Source: Microvirga subterranea
GTDB lineage: Bacteria; Pseudomonadota; Alphaproteobacteria; Rhizobiales; Beijerinckiaceae
Assembly: GCF_003350535.1 (NCBI RefSeq)
Contig: NZ_QQBB01000001.1
Location: forward strand, 482,727-546,726
Direction: 5' to 3'
DNA: 64,000 nucleotides
In this document: positions 37,586 through 45,435 of the stretch, piece after piece
Layout: each line of letters begins with the position of its first letter
Numbering within the stretch: the stretch's first letter is position 1
The notes under the pieces: generated by a model
Told to the model about the DNA's origin: nothing
The model's database searches: none
What the model saw: only the letters and a program-made list of their open reading frames with translations
Translations under genes and position numbers: made by a program

Positions 37586-38251
37586 ATGTCGGGATACGGT
37601 CAGTTCTGTTCGATAGCGCGCGCCCACGAGGTGCTGGGCGGGCGCTGGACGCTGCTGATCGTGCGCGAGATCCTGTGCGGCAGCCGGCGTTTCAACGACA
37701 TCCGCCGGGGCATCCCGCGGATCTCGCGTACCATGCTGTCCGAGCGCCTGCAGGAGCTGGTGGCCGTCGGGGTCCTGACCCGTACGGACGGCCAGCATGG
37801 CCCCGAATACGACCTCTCGGAATCGGGCCTGGAACTCGCCGATCTGATCAGGGCCATGGGCGCCTGGGGCCAGCGCTGGCTGCCGCGTCACGCGGCTGGA
37901 GAGGATTTGGACGCACAGCCGCTGCTCGTCGACATGGCGCGGCGCGTGCGCGCGGATGCGCTCCCGCCGGAGCCGATCGTGCTGCGCTTCGAGATCGAGG
38001 GCGAACGCCAGCCGCGGTTCATGCTGCTGAAGGCGTCCGAGGTCTCGCTCTGCACCCAGAATCCCGGCTTTCCGGAGGCGCTCTGCATCCGTGCGCCGCT
38101 CGCCGCCCTGGTGGCCTGGTGGCGAGGCGATATCGGCTTCGCGCAGGCGCAGCGCATGGGCCTGTCGGTCGAGGGGCCGAAGGCGCTCGTGCGCGCCTTC
38201 CCGGACTGGTTCGACCGCTACCTCTTCGCCGGGATCGAGCCGGCGGCGTGA
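37586..38251 (+). CDS. HxlR-family transcriptional regulator
   Basis: A 221-residue protein. Residues about 5-100 form an HxlR winged helix (F-C-S-I-A-R-A-H-E-V-L-G-G-R-W-T-L-L-I-V-R-E-I, then R-R-F-N-D-I-R-R-G-I-P). The Cys at residue 8 is in the place used for redox or aldehyde sensing in some HxlR proteins. The extra C-terminal half of about 110 residues resembles a SCP2-like ligand domain in length only. It is divergent from the PLP enzyme across 106 bases and may control it. Confidence 0.88.
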   Translation: MSGYGQFCSIARAHEVLGGRWTLLIVREILCGSRRFNDIRRGIPRISRTMLSERLQELVAVGVLTRTDGQHGPEYDLSESGLELADLIRAMGAWGQRWLPRHAAGEDLDAQPLLVDMARRVRADALPPEPIVLRFEIEGERQPRFMLLKASEVSLCTQNPGFPEALCIRAPLAALVAWWRGDIGFAQAQRMGLSVEGPKALVRAFPDWFDRYLFAGIEPAA

Positions 38252-38264
38252 CGTTTCATTTTTT

Positions 38265-38341
38265 GGAGCAGCGCATCGTTCGAGCGGACCCGAAGGGCCG
38301 CGTCAGCGAAAACCGGGCCCATTTTTTCCGCATGATGCGCT
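38265..38341. repeat. Dispersed Rhizobiales-type repeat, degenerate copy
   Basis: The 153-base gap before ridA is largely filled by GGAGCAGCGCATCGTT, a GC-rich middle with CGCGTCAGCGAAAACCGGG, and CCGCATGATGCGCT. From memory this is the layout of an extragenic element scattered through Methylobacterium, Microvirga and relatives. The end shares its pattern with 7811-7844. Confidence 0.6.
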
Positions 38342-38404
38342 TGACCGCCGGGGCCGACCCATCCCACAAGCGGGAGGCAATCCCAATCAGCCAAGGGGCA
38401 CATC

Positions 38405-38755
38405 ATGACGATTCAGCGCATCAAGCCCGGTCCCCGCATGAGCGGCGCCGTCGTGCACGGCGACACGGTCTACCTCGCCGGCCAGGTGGCCAACACCACG
38501 GCGGGCAAGAGCGTCACCGAGCAGACCACCGAGATCCTGTCGATCATCGACGGGCTTCTGGCCGAGGCCGGCACCGACAAGTCGAAGATCCTGATGGCGA
38601 ATATCTGGCTCACCGACATGAGCACGTTCCAGGAGATGAACGCCGTGTGGGATTCCTGGGTCTCCCCCGGCAACACCCCGGCCCGCGCCACCGTCGAGGC
38701 CAAGCTCGCGGCTCCGCCCTTCAAGGTCGAGATCGCCGTCATCGCGGCGAAGTAA
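38405..38755 (+). CDS. RidA-family protein
   Basis: A 116-residue YjgF/YER057c/UK114-fold protein, trimeric by family. Motifs: V-Y-L-A-G-Q-V-A near residue 22, and the late segment T-P-A-R-A-T-V-E-A-K-L-A with the arginine that binds the substrate carboxylate. It probably hydrolyses reactive enamines or imines produced by PLP enzymes, of which one is encoded 0.9 kb upstream. An intrinsic terminator follows. Confidence 0.9.
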   Translation: MTIQRIKPGPRMSGAVVHGDTVYLAGQVANTTAGKSVTEQTTEILSIIDGLLAEAGTDKSKILMANIWLTDMSTFQEMNAVWDSWVSPGNTPARATVEAKLAAPPFKVEIAVIAAK

Positions 38756-38775
38756 GCGCGGGACGCCGCCAAAAG

Positions 38776-38801
38776 AAACGGGCCCCGAGGGGCCCGTTTT
38801 T
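38776..38801 (+). terminator. Bidirectional intrinsic terminator between ridA and the BA14K gene
   Basis: Stem AAACGGGCCC / GGGCCCGTTT with loop CGAG and flanking T or A runs on both sides, so it can stop transcription from either direction. It sits between convergent genes. Confidence 0.88.
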
Positions 38802-38823
38802 CGTTGTGCCCATGCCTGCCGCG

Positions 38824-39294
38824 TTACGGGCAGGGATGGCGCAGGCCGTCATAGCCCAGATAGGTGCCCGAAGCCGGGTCGTAGGACTTGAAGCGCTGCG
38901 AGCAATAGGCGACCGAGCCCTGGTTCGGGGCCACATAGACCGGTGCGGCCTGGGCCTGAGACTGCGCCAGGGCGCCGCCGATGATCGCGCCGGTGGCAAG
39001 GCCCACGGCGCCGGCCGCGAGGGCGTTGCCACGGTCACGGCGGTAATAGCCGTAGGGGCGGCCGTAATACGGACGGCCATAGGCATAGGGGCGGCCATAG
39101 TAGCGCGGGCCGCCGCGATAATAGCCGCCGCGGCGGTAATACTGCGAATAATCGGTCTGCAGCTGACCGTTCTTCAGCGCCGAGACCACGTCGCTCACCG
39201 GAGCAGCCTGGGTCTGGGCGGAGGCGGGCGCGGCCATGAGGCCGACGGACCCGAACGCGGCGGACGCAACAACAGCCATCAACATCTTACGCAT
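38824..39294 (-). CDS. BA14K-family exported protein
   Basis: A 156-residue secreted protein. Signal peptide to about residue 26 (A-P-A-S-A-Q), a Tyr/Arg/Gly-rich low-complexity middle with repeated G-R-P-Y, a glycine-alanine hydrophobic helix (A-L-A-A-G-A-V-G-L), and a C-terminal BA14K motif (V-A-Y-C-S-Q-R-F-K-S-Y-D-P and L-G-Y-D-G). The Brucella founding member is an immunoreactive lectin-like protein. An exact EcfG-type promoter and an AAAGGAG ribosome-binding site precede it. Confidence 0.88.
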   Translation of the reverse strand: MRKMLMAVVASAAFGSVGLMAAPASAQTQAAPVSDVVSALKNGQLQTDYSQYYRRGGYYRGGPRYYGRPYAYGRPYYGRPYGYYRRDRGNALAAGAVGLATGAIIGGALAQSQAQAAPVYVAPNQGSVAYCSQRFKSYDPASGTYLGYDGLRHPCP

Positions 39295-39321
39295 GAAATG
39301 CTCCTTTGACGTTGCGGGTCG

Positions 39322-39346
39322 AACGCGCCGGGGGCAGGGTCGTTCC
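39322..39346 (-). promoter_or_regulatory. EcfG-type promoter for the BA14K gene
   Basis: Minus-strand GGAAC-N16-CGTT, an exact consensus match, with the -10 ending 28 bases before the start codon. Confidence 0.72.
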
Positions 39347-39394
39347 CTCGATAGGATTATTCAGCCGTCAGCACTCACCGAAACGTGAGCCGCC

Positions 39395-40150
39395 TCAGGG
39401 GCGCACGGATGCGGCATTTTCGGAAGCGCCCTCGGCCTCTACGGCCTCGCCGCCGTGCAGGATCCCCTGCCCGGTCGGGCAGAGATCCAGGATCGCGCAG
39501 CGGCGGCAGGCGGGGCTCCGATAAAAGCAGCAGCGCTGGCCGTGCAGCATCATGACCTCGTGGTTGTCGTAGATCTGCTGCGCGTCCCAGTCGGCCGGCA
39601 GCTGGGCCGCGAGCGCCACGTGCGACGGGCCGACGCTCATGGAGCGCGGGATGAGCCCGGTGCGCTGCGCGACCCGGTGATGATGGCTGTCGACGGGCAG
39701 CGCCGCCTGCCGCAGGGTCGAGAAGGACAGGACCGCCGCGCTGGTCTTCGGCCCGACCCCTGGAATGCCCTCGAGCCAGGCTCGCGCCTCCGCCACGGGC
39801 ATGCCGGCCAGGAAATCGAGGGTCAGGCTCCCGTGCCGCTCGGTGATCGCCGCGAGCACCGCCTTCAGGCGCGGCGCCTTCTGCTCCGGCCAGGTCACCC
39901 CCTGGATCGTCTCCTCCACCTCCGCGACCGGCGCGTCGCGCAACAGGGCCCAGTCGGCGTAGCGCGCCCGCAGGGCCTTGAAGGCGCGGCCCGAATCGGC
40001 GTTGCGGGTGCGATGGGACAGGAGCGACGAGATCAGCTCGCTCAACGGATCGAGGCTGTGGAAATAGGCAATCGGGCAGCCATAGACGGCGCAGAGCCGC
40101 TCGTGGATCGCGAGCGCCTTTCGCCTGAGATCGTCCTGGTCCGTCGCCAT
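39395..40150 (-). CDS. Endonuclease III-like HhH-GPD DNA glycosylase
   Basis: A 251-residue base-excision repair enzyme. The helix-hairpin-helix is G-I-P-G-V-G-P-K-T-S-A-A with the catalytic Lys, the catalytic Asp lies in P-V-D-S-H-H-H-R, and the 4Fe-4S motif C-x6-C-x2-C-x5-C is complete near residue 220. It differs enough from classical Nth (for example G-P-K rather than G-R-K) that it may be a second, specialised copy. The start at 40150 was chosen because upstream residues are not family-like. It is divergent from xth. Confidence 0.87.
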   Translation of the reverse strand: MATDQDDLRRKALAIHERLCAVYGCPIAYFHSLDPLSELISSLLSHRTRNADSGRAFKALRARYADWALLRDAPVAEVEETIQGVTWPEQKAPRLKAVLAAITERHGSLTLDFLAGMPVAEARAWLEGIPGVGPKTSAAVLSFSTLRQAALPVDSHHHRVAQRTGLIPRSMSVGPSHVALAAQLPADWDAQQIYDNHEVMMLHGQRCCFYRSPACRRCAILDLCPTGQGILHGGEAVEAEGASENAASVRP

Positions 40151-40284
40151 GGGCCGGGAATCCGCGAATCGGGTCCCGGGTTCCCGCATTTCGCGACGCG
40201 CACCCCCGATCGCGCTCCGGGACGCTTCCCTCGCGAAAAAATCTGTCGTAGCCCAGAGGCGTCCGGCCGAAGGGAACCTGCCCC

Positions 40285-41100
40285 GTGAATCTCACCATCT
40301 CCACCTGGAACATCAACTCCGTCCGCCTGCGCATCGAGCAGGTGCAGCGCTTCCTGAAGGAGCGGCGGCCGGACGTGCTGTGCCTGCAGGAGACCAAGTG
40401 CCCGAACGACAAGTTTCCGCTCAAAGAGCTGCAATCCTTCGGCTATCCGTTCGTGGTCCATATGGGCCAGAAGGGCTACAACGGCGTCGCGATCCTGTCC
40501 CGCTTCCCCTTCTCGGAGACGAGCGTGATGGAGATGTGCGGTCGTCAGGATGCCCGCCACATCACCGTGACCCTGGCGCCCCAGGCCAAGGCGGCCTCGG
40601 GCGTCGTGATCCATAACTTCTACGTGCCGGCCGGCGGCGACATCCCGGATCCGGACGTGAACGAGAAGTTCCGCCACAAGCTCCAGTTCATGGAGGAGCT
40701 GCGGGCCTGGGGCGGACGGGCGAAGCCTACGGCCACGCCGGCCATTCTGGTCGGCGACCTGAACGTCGCCCCGCTGGAGCACGACGTGTGGAGCCACAAG
40801 CAACTCCTCGACGTGGTGAGCCATACGCCCGTCGAGACGGCGGCGCTCGAGGAGCTGCGGCAGGAGGCGGGCTGGACCGACGCCATGCGCCACCTGCGGC
40901 CGGAGCCGGAAAAGATCTATTCCTGGTGGAGCTATCGCTCGCCCGATTGGGCCGCCGCCGACAAGGGCCGCCGCCTCGACCACATCTGGGTCTCCGACGA
41001 CATCAAGAATGCCGTCCGCTCCATCGACGTGACCCGCGAGACCCGCGGTTGGGAGCGCCCCTCCGACCACGTGCCGGTGACGGCCGTGCTGGAGCTGTGA
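40285..41100 (+). CDS. xth: Exodeoxyribonuclease III
   Basis: A 271-residue AP endonuclease/exonuclease of the EEP superfamily. Metal and catalytic blocks: W-N-I-N-S-V-R near residue 7, L-Q-E-T-K-C near residue 35, G-D-L-N-V-A-P near residue 155, and a final S-D-H-V-P-V. It acts after glycosylases in base-excision repair, so its neighbour is functionally related. GTG start. Confidence 0.94.
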   Translation: MNLTISTWNINSVRLRIEQVQRFLKERRPDVLCLQETKCPNDKFPLKELQSFGYPFVVHMGQKGYNGVAILSRFPFSETSVMEMCGRQDARHITVTLAPQAKAASGVVIHNFYVPAGGDIPDPDVNEKFRHKLQFMEELRAWGGRAKPTATPAILVGDLNVAPLEHDVWSHKQLLDVVSHTPVETAALEELRQEAGWTDAMRHLRPEPEKIYSWWSYRSPDWAAADKGRRLDHIWVSDDIKNAVRSIDVTRETRGWERPSDHVPVTAVLEL

Positions 41101-41136
41101 GCCCGCCGTTTCGGCTGGAGGCTCGGGACGCCCTAG

Positions 41137-41487
41137 TCAGGGTGCGGAGGCGTGGGTGACGGAGACCGGCTCGACCACCGGCAGGCGCAGGGGCGGCGGG
41201 TTGAAGCTCAGGCGCGCCAGGAGCTCGTGCGCGGAGGCGAGGCTGCATTCGACCTGGCCCCGGGTGCAGGCCTCGAAATAGCTCACGTACTCGTCGCAGC
41301 GCACGGTCCGCTCGAGCTTCGGCACTGCCGTGCAGCGCTCGTAGATGCTCCGCATGAGCTCGGCGGTCCGGGGGTCGTAGGGCCGGGAAGGCTCGAGATT
41401 CTTGGAGACCGCATGGACGCCGAGGATCAGGGCGGCGGGTCCTGCCAGGATGGCGATGGCTTTGAGGCCCGGATGTATCTTGAACAT
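41137..41487 (-). CDS. Hypothetical protein with N-terminal membrane anchor
   Basis: A 116-residue protein. A hydrophobic segment at residues about 9-24 (A-I-A-I-L-A-G-P-A-A-L-I-L-G-V) is probably an uncleaved anchor or signal; the rest is predicted periplasmic and has four cysteines (E-R-C-T, V-R-C-D, E-A-C-T, V-E-C-S) that could form two disulfides. I recognise no family. The start at 41487 follows AGGAAGGGCG. It lies between xth and the cyclic-nucleotide-domain gene. Confidence 0.65.
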   Translation of the reverse strand: MFKIHPGLKAIAILAGPAALILGVHAVSKNLEPSRPYDPRTAELMRSIYERCTAVPKLERTVRCDEYVSYFEACTRGQVECSLASAHELLARLSFNPPPLRLPVVEPVSVTHASAP

Positions 41488-41609
41488 CGCCCTTCCTCGA
41501 ATCGTTGCCATTGCGGCCAAGTTACCCGATCCGCGCCTCTCGTGAACCCTGAATTTCCGCAAGGTAATTACGTCTGAGCCAGCGGGCGAAGGGCGGGCCT
41601 GCGGCGGCT

Positions 41610-42104
41610 TCAGCCCTGGTCCTCGTCGGGCTTCGCGGGCGTCTCGCCGTCGATGGCGATGAGCTGCTGGCGGACCTTTTCGAGGCCTTCCGTCAGCCGG
41701 TCCAGCTCCTCGGCCATGGCGTCGTGCATGGCGGCGGCGGCGTCCGGAAACTCCTCCAGCACGCGGCGCATGAGGCTGGGCGTCACGCGGATTACTGTGG
41801 ACGGTTCCTGCGCGATGGCGGTGGCCGGGCGCACCACCCGGGTGAACAGGGCCGCCTGGCCGATGAGGGAGCCGGGGCCGGCCACGAAGGCGGCGGGCGA
41901 CCCGTCGTCATTGGCGTCGAGCCCGATGGCGCCGCGGCTCACCACGTAGCCCCCGTCCGAACGGTCGCCCTTGCGGAACAGCATGTCGCCCGCGCGCAGG
42001 ATCCGGGTTTCGGACGCGAAGGCGACCAGCCGCAGGGCGTCCCGGTCGAGCAGGCTGAACAGGGGCGCCCTCGACAGGATCGCGATATCGTCTTCGAGCG
42101 CCAT
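41610..42104 (-). CDS. Cyclic nucleotide-binding domain protein (Crp-type, no DNA-binding domain)
   Basis: A 164-residue protein containing one cNMP-binding domain (residues about 10-125, with L-F-R-K-G-D-R-S-D-G and the G-x-L-I-G-Q-A-A-L-F phosphate-binding loop) and a short C-terminal helix. It lacks the Crp winged helix, so it is not itself a regulator of the Crp kind. It starts six bases after the response regulator stop, so the two are co-transcribed and may act in one pathway. Confidence 0.87.
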   Translation of the reverse strand: MALEDDIAILSRAPLFSLLDRDALRLVAFASETRILRAGDMLFRKGDRSDGGYVVSRGAIGLDANDDGSPAAFVAGPGSLIGQAALFTRVVRPATAIAQEPSTVIRVTPSLMRRVLEEFPDAAAAMHDAMAEELDRLTEGLEKVRQQLIAIDGETPAKPDEDQG

Positions 42105-42110
42105 GACGGG

Positions 42111-42797
42111 TCAGGGGATCAGCTTGTAGCCGCCGGGCTCGGTGACCAGGATGCGGGCGTTCGACGGGTCGGCCTCAATCTTCTGCCGCAGCCGGTAGAT
42201 ATGCGTCTCGAGCGTATGGGTCGTGACGTTGGAGTTGTAGCCCCAGACCTCGGTCAGCAGGGTGTCGCGCCCCACCACGGCCTGGCCGGCCCGGTAGAGA
42301 TAACGCAGGATCGCGGTCTCCTTCTCGGTGAGCTTGAGCTTGGAGCCCTTCTCGGTGGTCAGCAGCTTCGATCCCGGCCGGAACGTGTAGGGGCCGATCT
42401 GGAAGACCGCGTCCTCGCTGGCCTCGTATTGGCGCAGCTGCGCCCGGATGCGGGCGAGCAGCACCGCGAACTTGAACGGCTTGACCACGTAGTCGTTGGC
42501 GCCCGCCTCCAGGCCCATTACCGTGTCGGTGTCGGACCCTTGCGCCGTCAGCATGATGATGGGGCTGCGGAAGCCGCCCTGGCGCATGACCTTGACCGCG
42601 TCGCGCCCGTCCATGTCGGGGAGGCCCACATCCATAATGGCGAGGTCGATCCGGTCGCCCTTGACGGCCTCGATGGCGCCCGTTGCCGTTTCCGCGGTCG
42701 AGACGCGGAACTCGTCGTACAGGCCGAGCTGTTCGGCGAGAGTGTCGCGCAGGTCCTGATCGTCGTCGACGACAAGGAGGCGGCTGGCATTCGACAT
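42111..42797 (-). CDS. OmpR-family response regulator
   Basis: A 228-residue two-domain regulator. Receiver domain (residues about 5-118): acidic pocket D-D-D, phospho-acceptor Asp in I-M-D-V-G-L-P, Thr in M-L-T-A-Q-G, Lys in V-K-P-F-K. C-terminal winged helix (about 130-225) ends T-L-E-T-H-I-Y-R-L-R-Q-K-I. No histidine kinase is adjacent. It is somewhat like CenR-type envelope regulators of alphaproteobacteria, which I note only as a possibility. It is divergent from an L,D-transpeptidase gene. Confidence 0.9.
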   Translation of the reverse strand: MSNASRLLVVDDDQDLRDTLAEQLGLYDEFRVSTAETATGAIEAVKGDRIDLAIMDVGLPDMDGRDAVKVMRQGGFRSPIIMLTAQGSDTDTVMGLEAGANDYVVKPFKFAVLLARIRAQLRQYEASEDAVFQIGPYTFRPGSKLLTTEKGSKLKLTEKETAILRYLYRAGQAVVGRDTLLTEVWGYNSNVTTHTLETHIYRLRQKIEADPSNARILVTEPGGYKLIP

Positions 42798-42853
42798 CGG
42801 AAACCCTTCAACGCAGTGGATCGGGCAGGCGGCGGAACGGCTTGGGACCGATT

Positions 42854-42882
42854 GATATCGGCAAGGCCGCCCCGTCGGTCAA
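42854..42882 (-). promoter_or_regulatory. Candidate sigma-70 promoter for the response regulator gene
   Basis: On the minus strand, TTGACC, 17 bases, then GATATC. The -10 ends 57 bases before the start codon. Confidence 0.6.
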
Positions 42883-43009
42883 CAACGGCGCCCTTGCCGG
42901 ACAACCGGATCTCGCCGGTGGCGGATACGAGACGTGCCGTTCAGGATCTTGCCTTAGAGTAGTCATTCCCAGCTTGACAACAAGGGGCGGGCCCTGGCCT
43001 TCCACTGCC

Positions 43010-43543
43010 ATGAAACGTGCTTACGTCGCCGTCGTCCGAGTCCATCGCTCCCCGCTCGACCACCGCCGTGGGCGGCTGGAGGCCGGCAATCTCGTGCTGC
43101 CCTGCGCGCTCGGCCGCTCCGGAACGCGCCCGGGCAAGCGCGAGGGCGACGGCGCCTCGCCGGTCGGACGCTTCCGCCTGCTCCAGGCCTTCTACCGGGC
43201 CGATCACGGGCCCCGGCCCCGCACGGGCCTCGCGCTTCGCCGCATCCGGCCGCGGGACGGCTGGTCGGACGACCCCGCCGACCGGCGCTACAACCGCCTC
43301 GTCCCCCTGCCCTGCCCCACGAGCCACGAGAAGATGTGGCGCGACGATCACCTCTACGACGTGGTGCTCGACATCGGCTGGAACCGCGGTCCTATCGTGC
43401 GGGGCCGCGGCAGCGCCATCTTCCTCCACCTCGCCCGCTCAGGGTTCACGCCGACCGAGGGCTGCGTCGCCGTCGACCGGCGCATGATCCGCCGCCTGCT
43501 CGAGCGGATCGGCCCGAAGACCCGGATCGAGATCGTCGGGTGA
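43010..43543 (+). CDS. L,D-transpeptidase family protein (YkuD domain)
   Basis: A 177-residue single YkuD-type domain. The catalytic motif is present near the C terminus: His in I-F-L-H-L-A-R and Cys in T-P-T-E-G-C-V-A-V. Such enzymes form 3-3 peptidoglycan cross-links or attach proteins to the wall. No signal peptide is visible, which is unusual unless the true start is upstream or the protein acts otherwise. Divergent from the response regulator, 212 bases apart. Confidence 0.86.
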   Translation: MKRAYVAVVRVHRSPLDHRRGRLEAGNLVLPCALGRSGTRPGKREGDGASPVGRFRLLQAFYRADHGPRPRTGLALRRIRPRDGWSDDPADRRYNRLVPLPCPTSHEKMWRDDHLYDVVLDIGWNRGPIVRGRGSAIFLHLARSGFTPTEGCVAVDRRMIRRLLERIGPKTRIEIVG

Positions 43544-43581
43544 TGGCGTTTCCGCGACTTCACTGAGCGTGGGAACACCGC

Positions 43582-45096
43582 TCAACCGCGCATGGTCTCG
43601 TAAAACACCTCCGGCCCGTCGATCTCCCGGATCCGTCCCCGGTCGATGAGCAGGAAGCGGGTCCCGATGCTGTTCACGAAGCTCCTGTCGTGCGAGGCCA
43701 CGATGCAGGTCGCGTCCGAATCCAGGATCTCCGCTTCGAGCTGCTCGCGGCCCGGAATGTCCACGTGGTTCGTGGGCTCGTCCAGGAGATAGACGTTCGG
43801 GTACGACAGCCGCAGGGCCAGGAGGCCGAGGCGGGCTTTCTGGCCCAGCGAGAGTTTGCCGATGGGAAGCCCCTGGCGCTCGATGGAGAATCCCGCCTCC
43901 GCCAGGACGGCGCGGCTGCGCTGATCGCCGAGGCGGAAGCGCGACAGGATGAAGTCGTGCGCCGTGGTCCGCTCGGGCAGTTGCGACATGTCCTGGTCCA
44001 CGTAGCCCGGCGCGAGGCTCGGGCTGACCCGGATGCCGGGGACGCTGTCCGGCTCCGTCGCGGCCCGGTGCAGCAGGCGCACCAGCTGGGACTTGCCGGC
44101 GCCGTTCCGTCCGAGCACCACGATCCTGTCCTGCTGCGCCACCTCGAGCCTTGGGATCGTGAAGAGACCGCGCCCGTCGGGCGTCGCCACGACCACATTC
44201 TCGATCCGCACCAGCACCCGCGCATGCGTGCCCCGGCTGGCGAGCCTGATCTCGCCCGGCCTCTCCTGGTGAAGCGCGCGCGCGCCCTGCTCCAGGGCTT
44301 CGGCGCGCCGCTTCATCTGGGCGGACTTCACCTGGGCGGCGTCGCTGCCGCTGTTGATCCCTACGTTGCGCAGCTCCTGGGCGCTCTGGCGCAGGCGCTT
44401 CACCTCTTTCAGGGTCTTTTCCTGCTGTGCCTGCGCCGCCGCATCGTGCGCGTCCAGCAGCGCGCGGGCGCGGCGGTACGGATGCGCGAAGGACACGGAT
44501 TCCCCCGGGCGCAGGAAGAGGGTTTTGGTGGTGCAGGCGTCGAGGAAGTCCCGGTCGTGGCTCGCGACCACGACGGGCGCCCGGTAGCCGGCATTCCCGA
44601 TCCACGTCTCCAGCCAGAACAGCTTGGCGAGATCGAGATGGTTGGTGGGCTCGTCGAGCAGCAGCAGGTCCGGCTCGGCGATCCAGGCGCGGGCGATCAG
44701 CGCGAGCCGCTGCCACCCGCCGCTGAGCGCCCGCATCGGGCGCTCGCGCAGATCGGCCGGCGTCTCGAACTCGTCGAGCACCATGTCGATGCGCCAGTCC
44801 TGCCCGTCGCGATCCTCGGGATCGAGGGCCCGGTGCAGGACCTCGCGAAGGGAGAGATCGAGGAGGTGTACCGGCACCTCCTGCTCGACGAGGCCGATGC
44901 GCAAACCGCGCGAGCGGACGATCTCGCCCGAGGTCGGCTCGGCGAGCCCGGCGAGGCATTTGAGCAGCGTGGACTTGCCGGCGCCGTTGGCGGCCACGAG
45001 GCCGATGCGGTCGCCCTCGCCGATGACGAGGTTGAGGTTCTGGAACAGGGGATTCGCGGCGAGCACGCCGACATTGCGGAGGCTGATGGAGCCCAT
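43582..45096 (-). CDS. ABC-F family ATPase
   Basis: A 504-residue protein with two ABC cassettes and no membrane domain. First cassette: Walker A A-A-N-G-A-G-K-S-T, signature L-S-G-G-W-Q, D-E-P-T-N-H-L-D. Second cassette: G-R-N-G-A-G-K-S-Q, L-S-L-G-Q-K, D-E-P-T-N-H-V-D. The linker is rich in Lys, Arg and Gln. ABC-F proteins act on the ribosome, in housekeeping or in antibiotic resistance; which applies here is unknown. A small ORF and two hairpins lie upstream on the same strand. Confidence 0.92.
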   Translation of the reverse strand: MGSISLRNVGVLAANPLFQNLNLVIGEGDRIGLVAANGAGKSTLLKCLAGLAEPTSGEIVRSRGLRIGLVEQEVPVHLLDLSLREVLHRALDPEDRDGQDWRIDMVLDEFETPADLRERPMRALSGGWQRLALIARAWIAEPDLLLLDEPTNHLDLAKLFWLETWIGNAGYRAPVVVASHDRDFLDACTTKTLFLRPGESVSFAHPYRRARALLDAHDAAAQAQQEKTLKEVKRLRQSAQELRNVGINSGSDAAQVKSAQMKRRAEALEQGARALHQERPGEIRLASRGTHARVLVRIENVVVATPDGRGLFTIPRLEVAQQDRIVVLGRNGAGKSQLVRLLHRAATEPDSVPGIRVSPSLAPGYVDQDMSQLPERTTAHDFILSRFRLGDQRSRAVLAEAGFSIERQGLPIGKLSLGQKARLGLLALRLSYPNVYLLDEPTNHVDIPGREQLEAEILDSDATCIVASHDRSFVNSIGTRFLLIDRGRIREIDGPEVFYETMRG

Positions 45097-45156
45097 GGGT
45101 CATCTCATTGGTCTTGCGCGGAAAAACCATCGCGCGATAGCGGGAACGTCCGTCTT

Positions 45157-45187
45157 TCCGCCGGCCGCTTCGACGAAGCGCGGCGGA
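45157..45187 (-). other. Strong hairpin 60 bases before the ABC-F gene
   Basis: Arms TCCGCCG + CGCTTC and GAAGCG + CGGCGGA (13 pairs with a two-base bulge) around a GAC loop. No T-run follows on the minus strand, so it is not a standard terminator; it could be a pause or translation-control structure. Confidence 0.65.
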
Positions 45188-45229
45188 CGAGCCGTTCAGA
45201 GCTGACCAGAATGGGATGAGGACCAGGGG

Positions 45230-45276
45230 AGCATTGTCAGCACCGGCGAAAGGCCGGTTGTGCGGCTGAAAATGCT
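45230..45276 (-). other. Compound hairpin between small ORF and ABC-F gene
   Basis: AGCATT and TCAGC pair with GCTGA and AATGCT, enclosing a second hairpin ACCGGC / GCCGGT. It starts 17 bases downstream of the small ORF's stop on the minus strand, a position where leader-peptide attenuators place their regulatory stem. Confidence 0.6.
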
Positions 45277-45292
45277 GGGAGGAAACCCCTCG

Positions 45293-45379
45293 TCACATCC
45301 GATCGATGGCCGGCCCTGCAACAAGCTGCTGCAGGGCATGCCAGGGGCCGAACATGCGTAGATGCATCGCTTCACACAT
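45293..45379 (-). CDS. 28-residue ORF, possible leader peptide of the ABC-F gene
   Basis: The frame starts M-C-E-A-M-H-L-R-M-F-G-P-W and ends D-R-M. A near-perfect AGGAGGG lies five bases before the ATG, one of the best ribosome-binding sites in the window. It is 196 bases upstream of the ABC-F start on the same strand and followed by two hairpins. Several antibiotic-resistance ABC-F genes in Gram-positive bacteria are controlled by stalling on such short ORFs. Whether this one is a leader or an independent small protein is unknown. Confidence 0.5.
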   Translation of the reverse strand: MCEAMHLRMFGPWHALQQLVAGPAIDRM

Positions 45380-45435
45380 GCAGCCCTCCTGTGGTTCGAA
45401 CGTGGATCGATGGGTTAAGCTTAGCGGCCGTCCAT

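Noticed and set aside
45385-45410. tRNA T-loop-like GGTTCGAA
   Set aside because: No acceptor stem, anticodon arm or CCA context can be folded around it.
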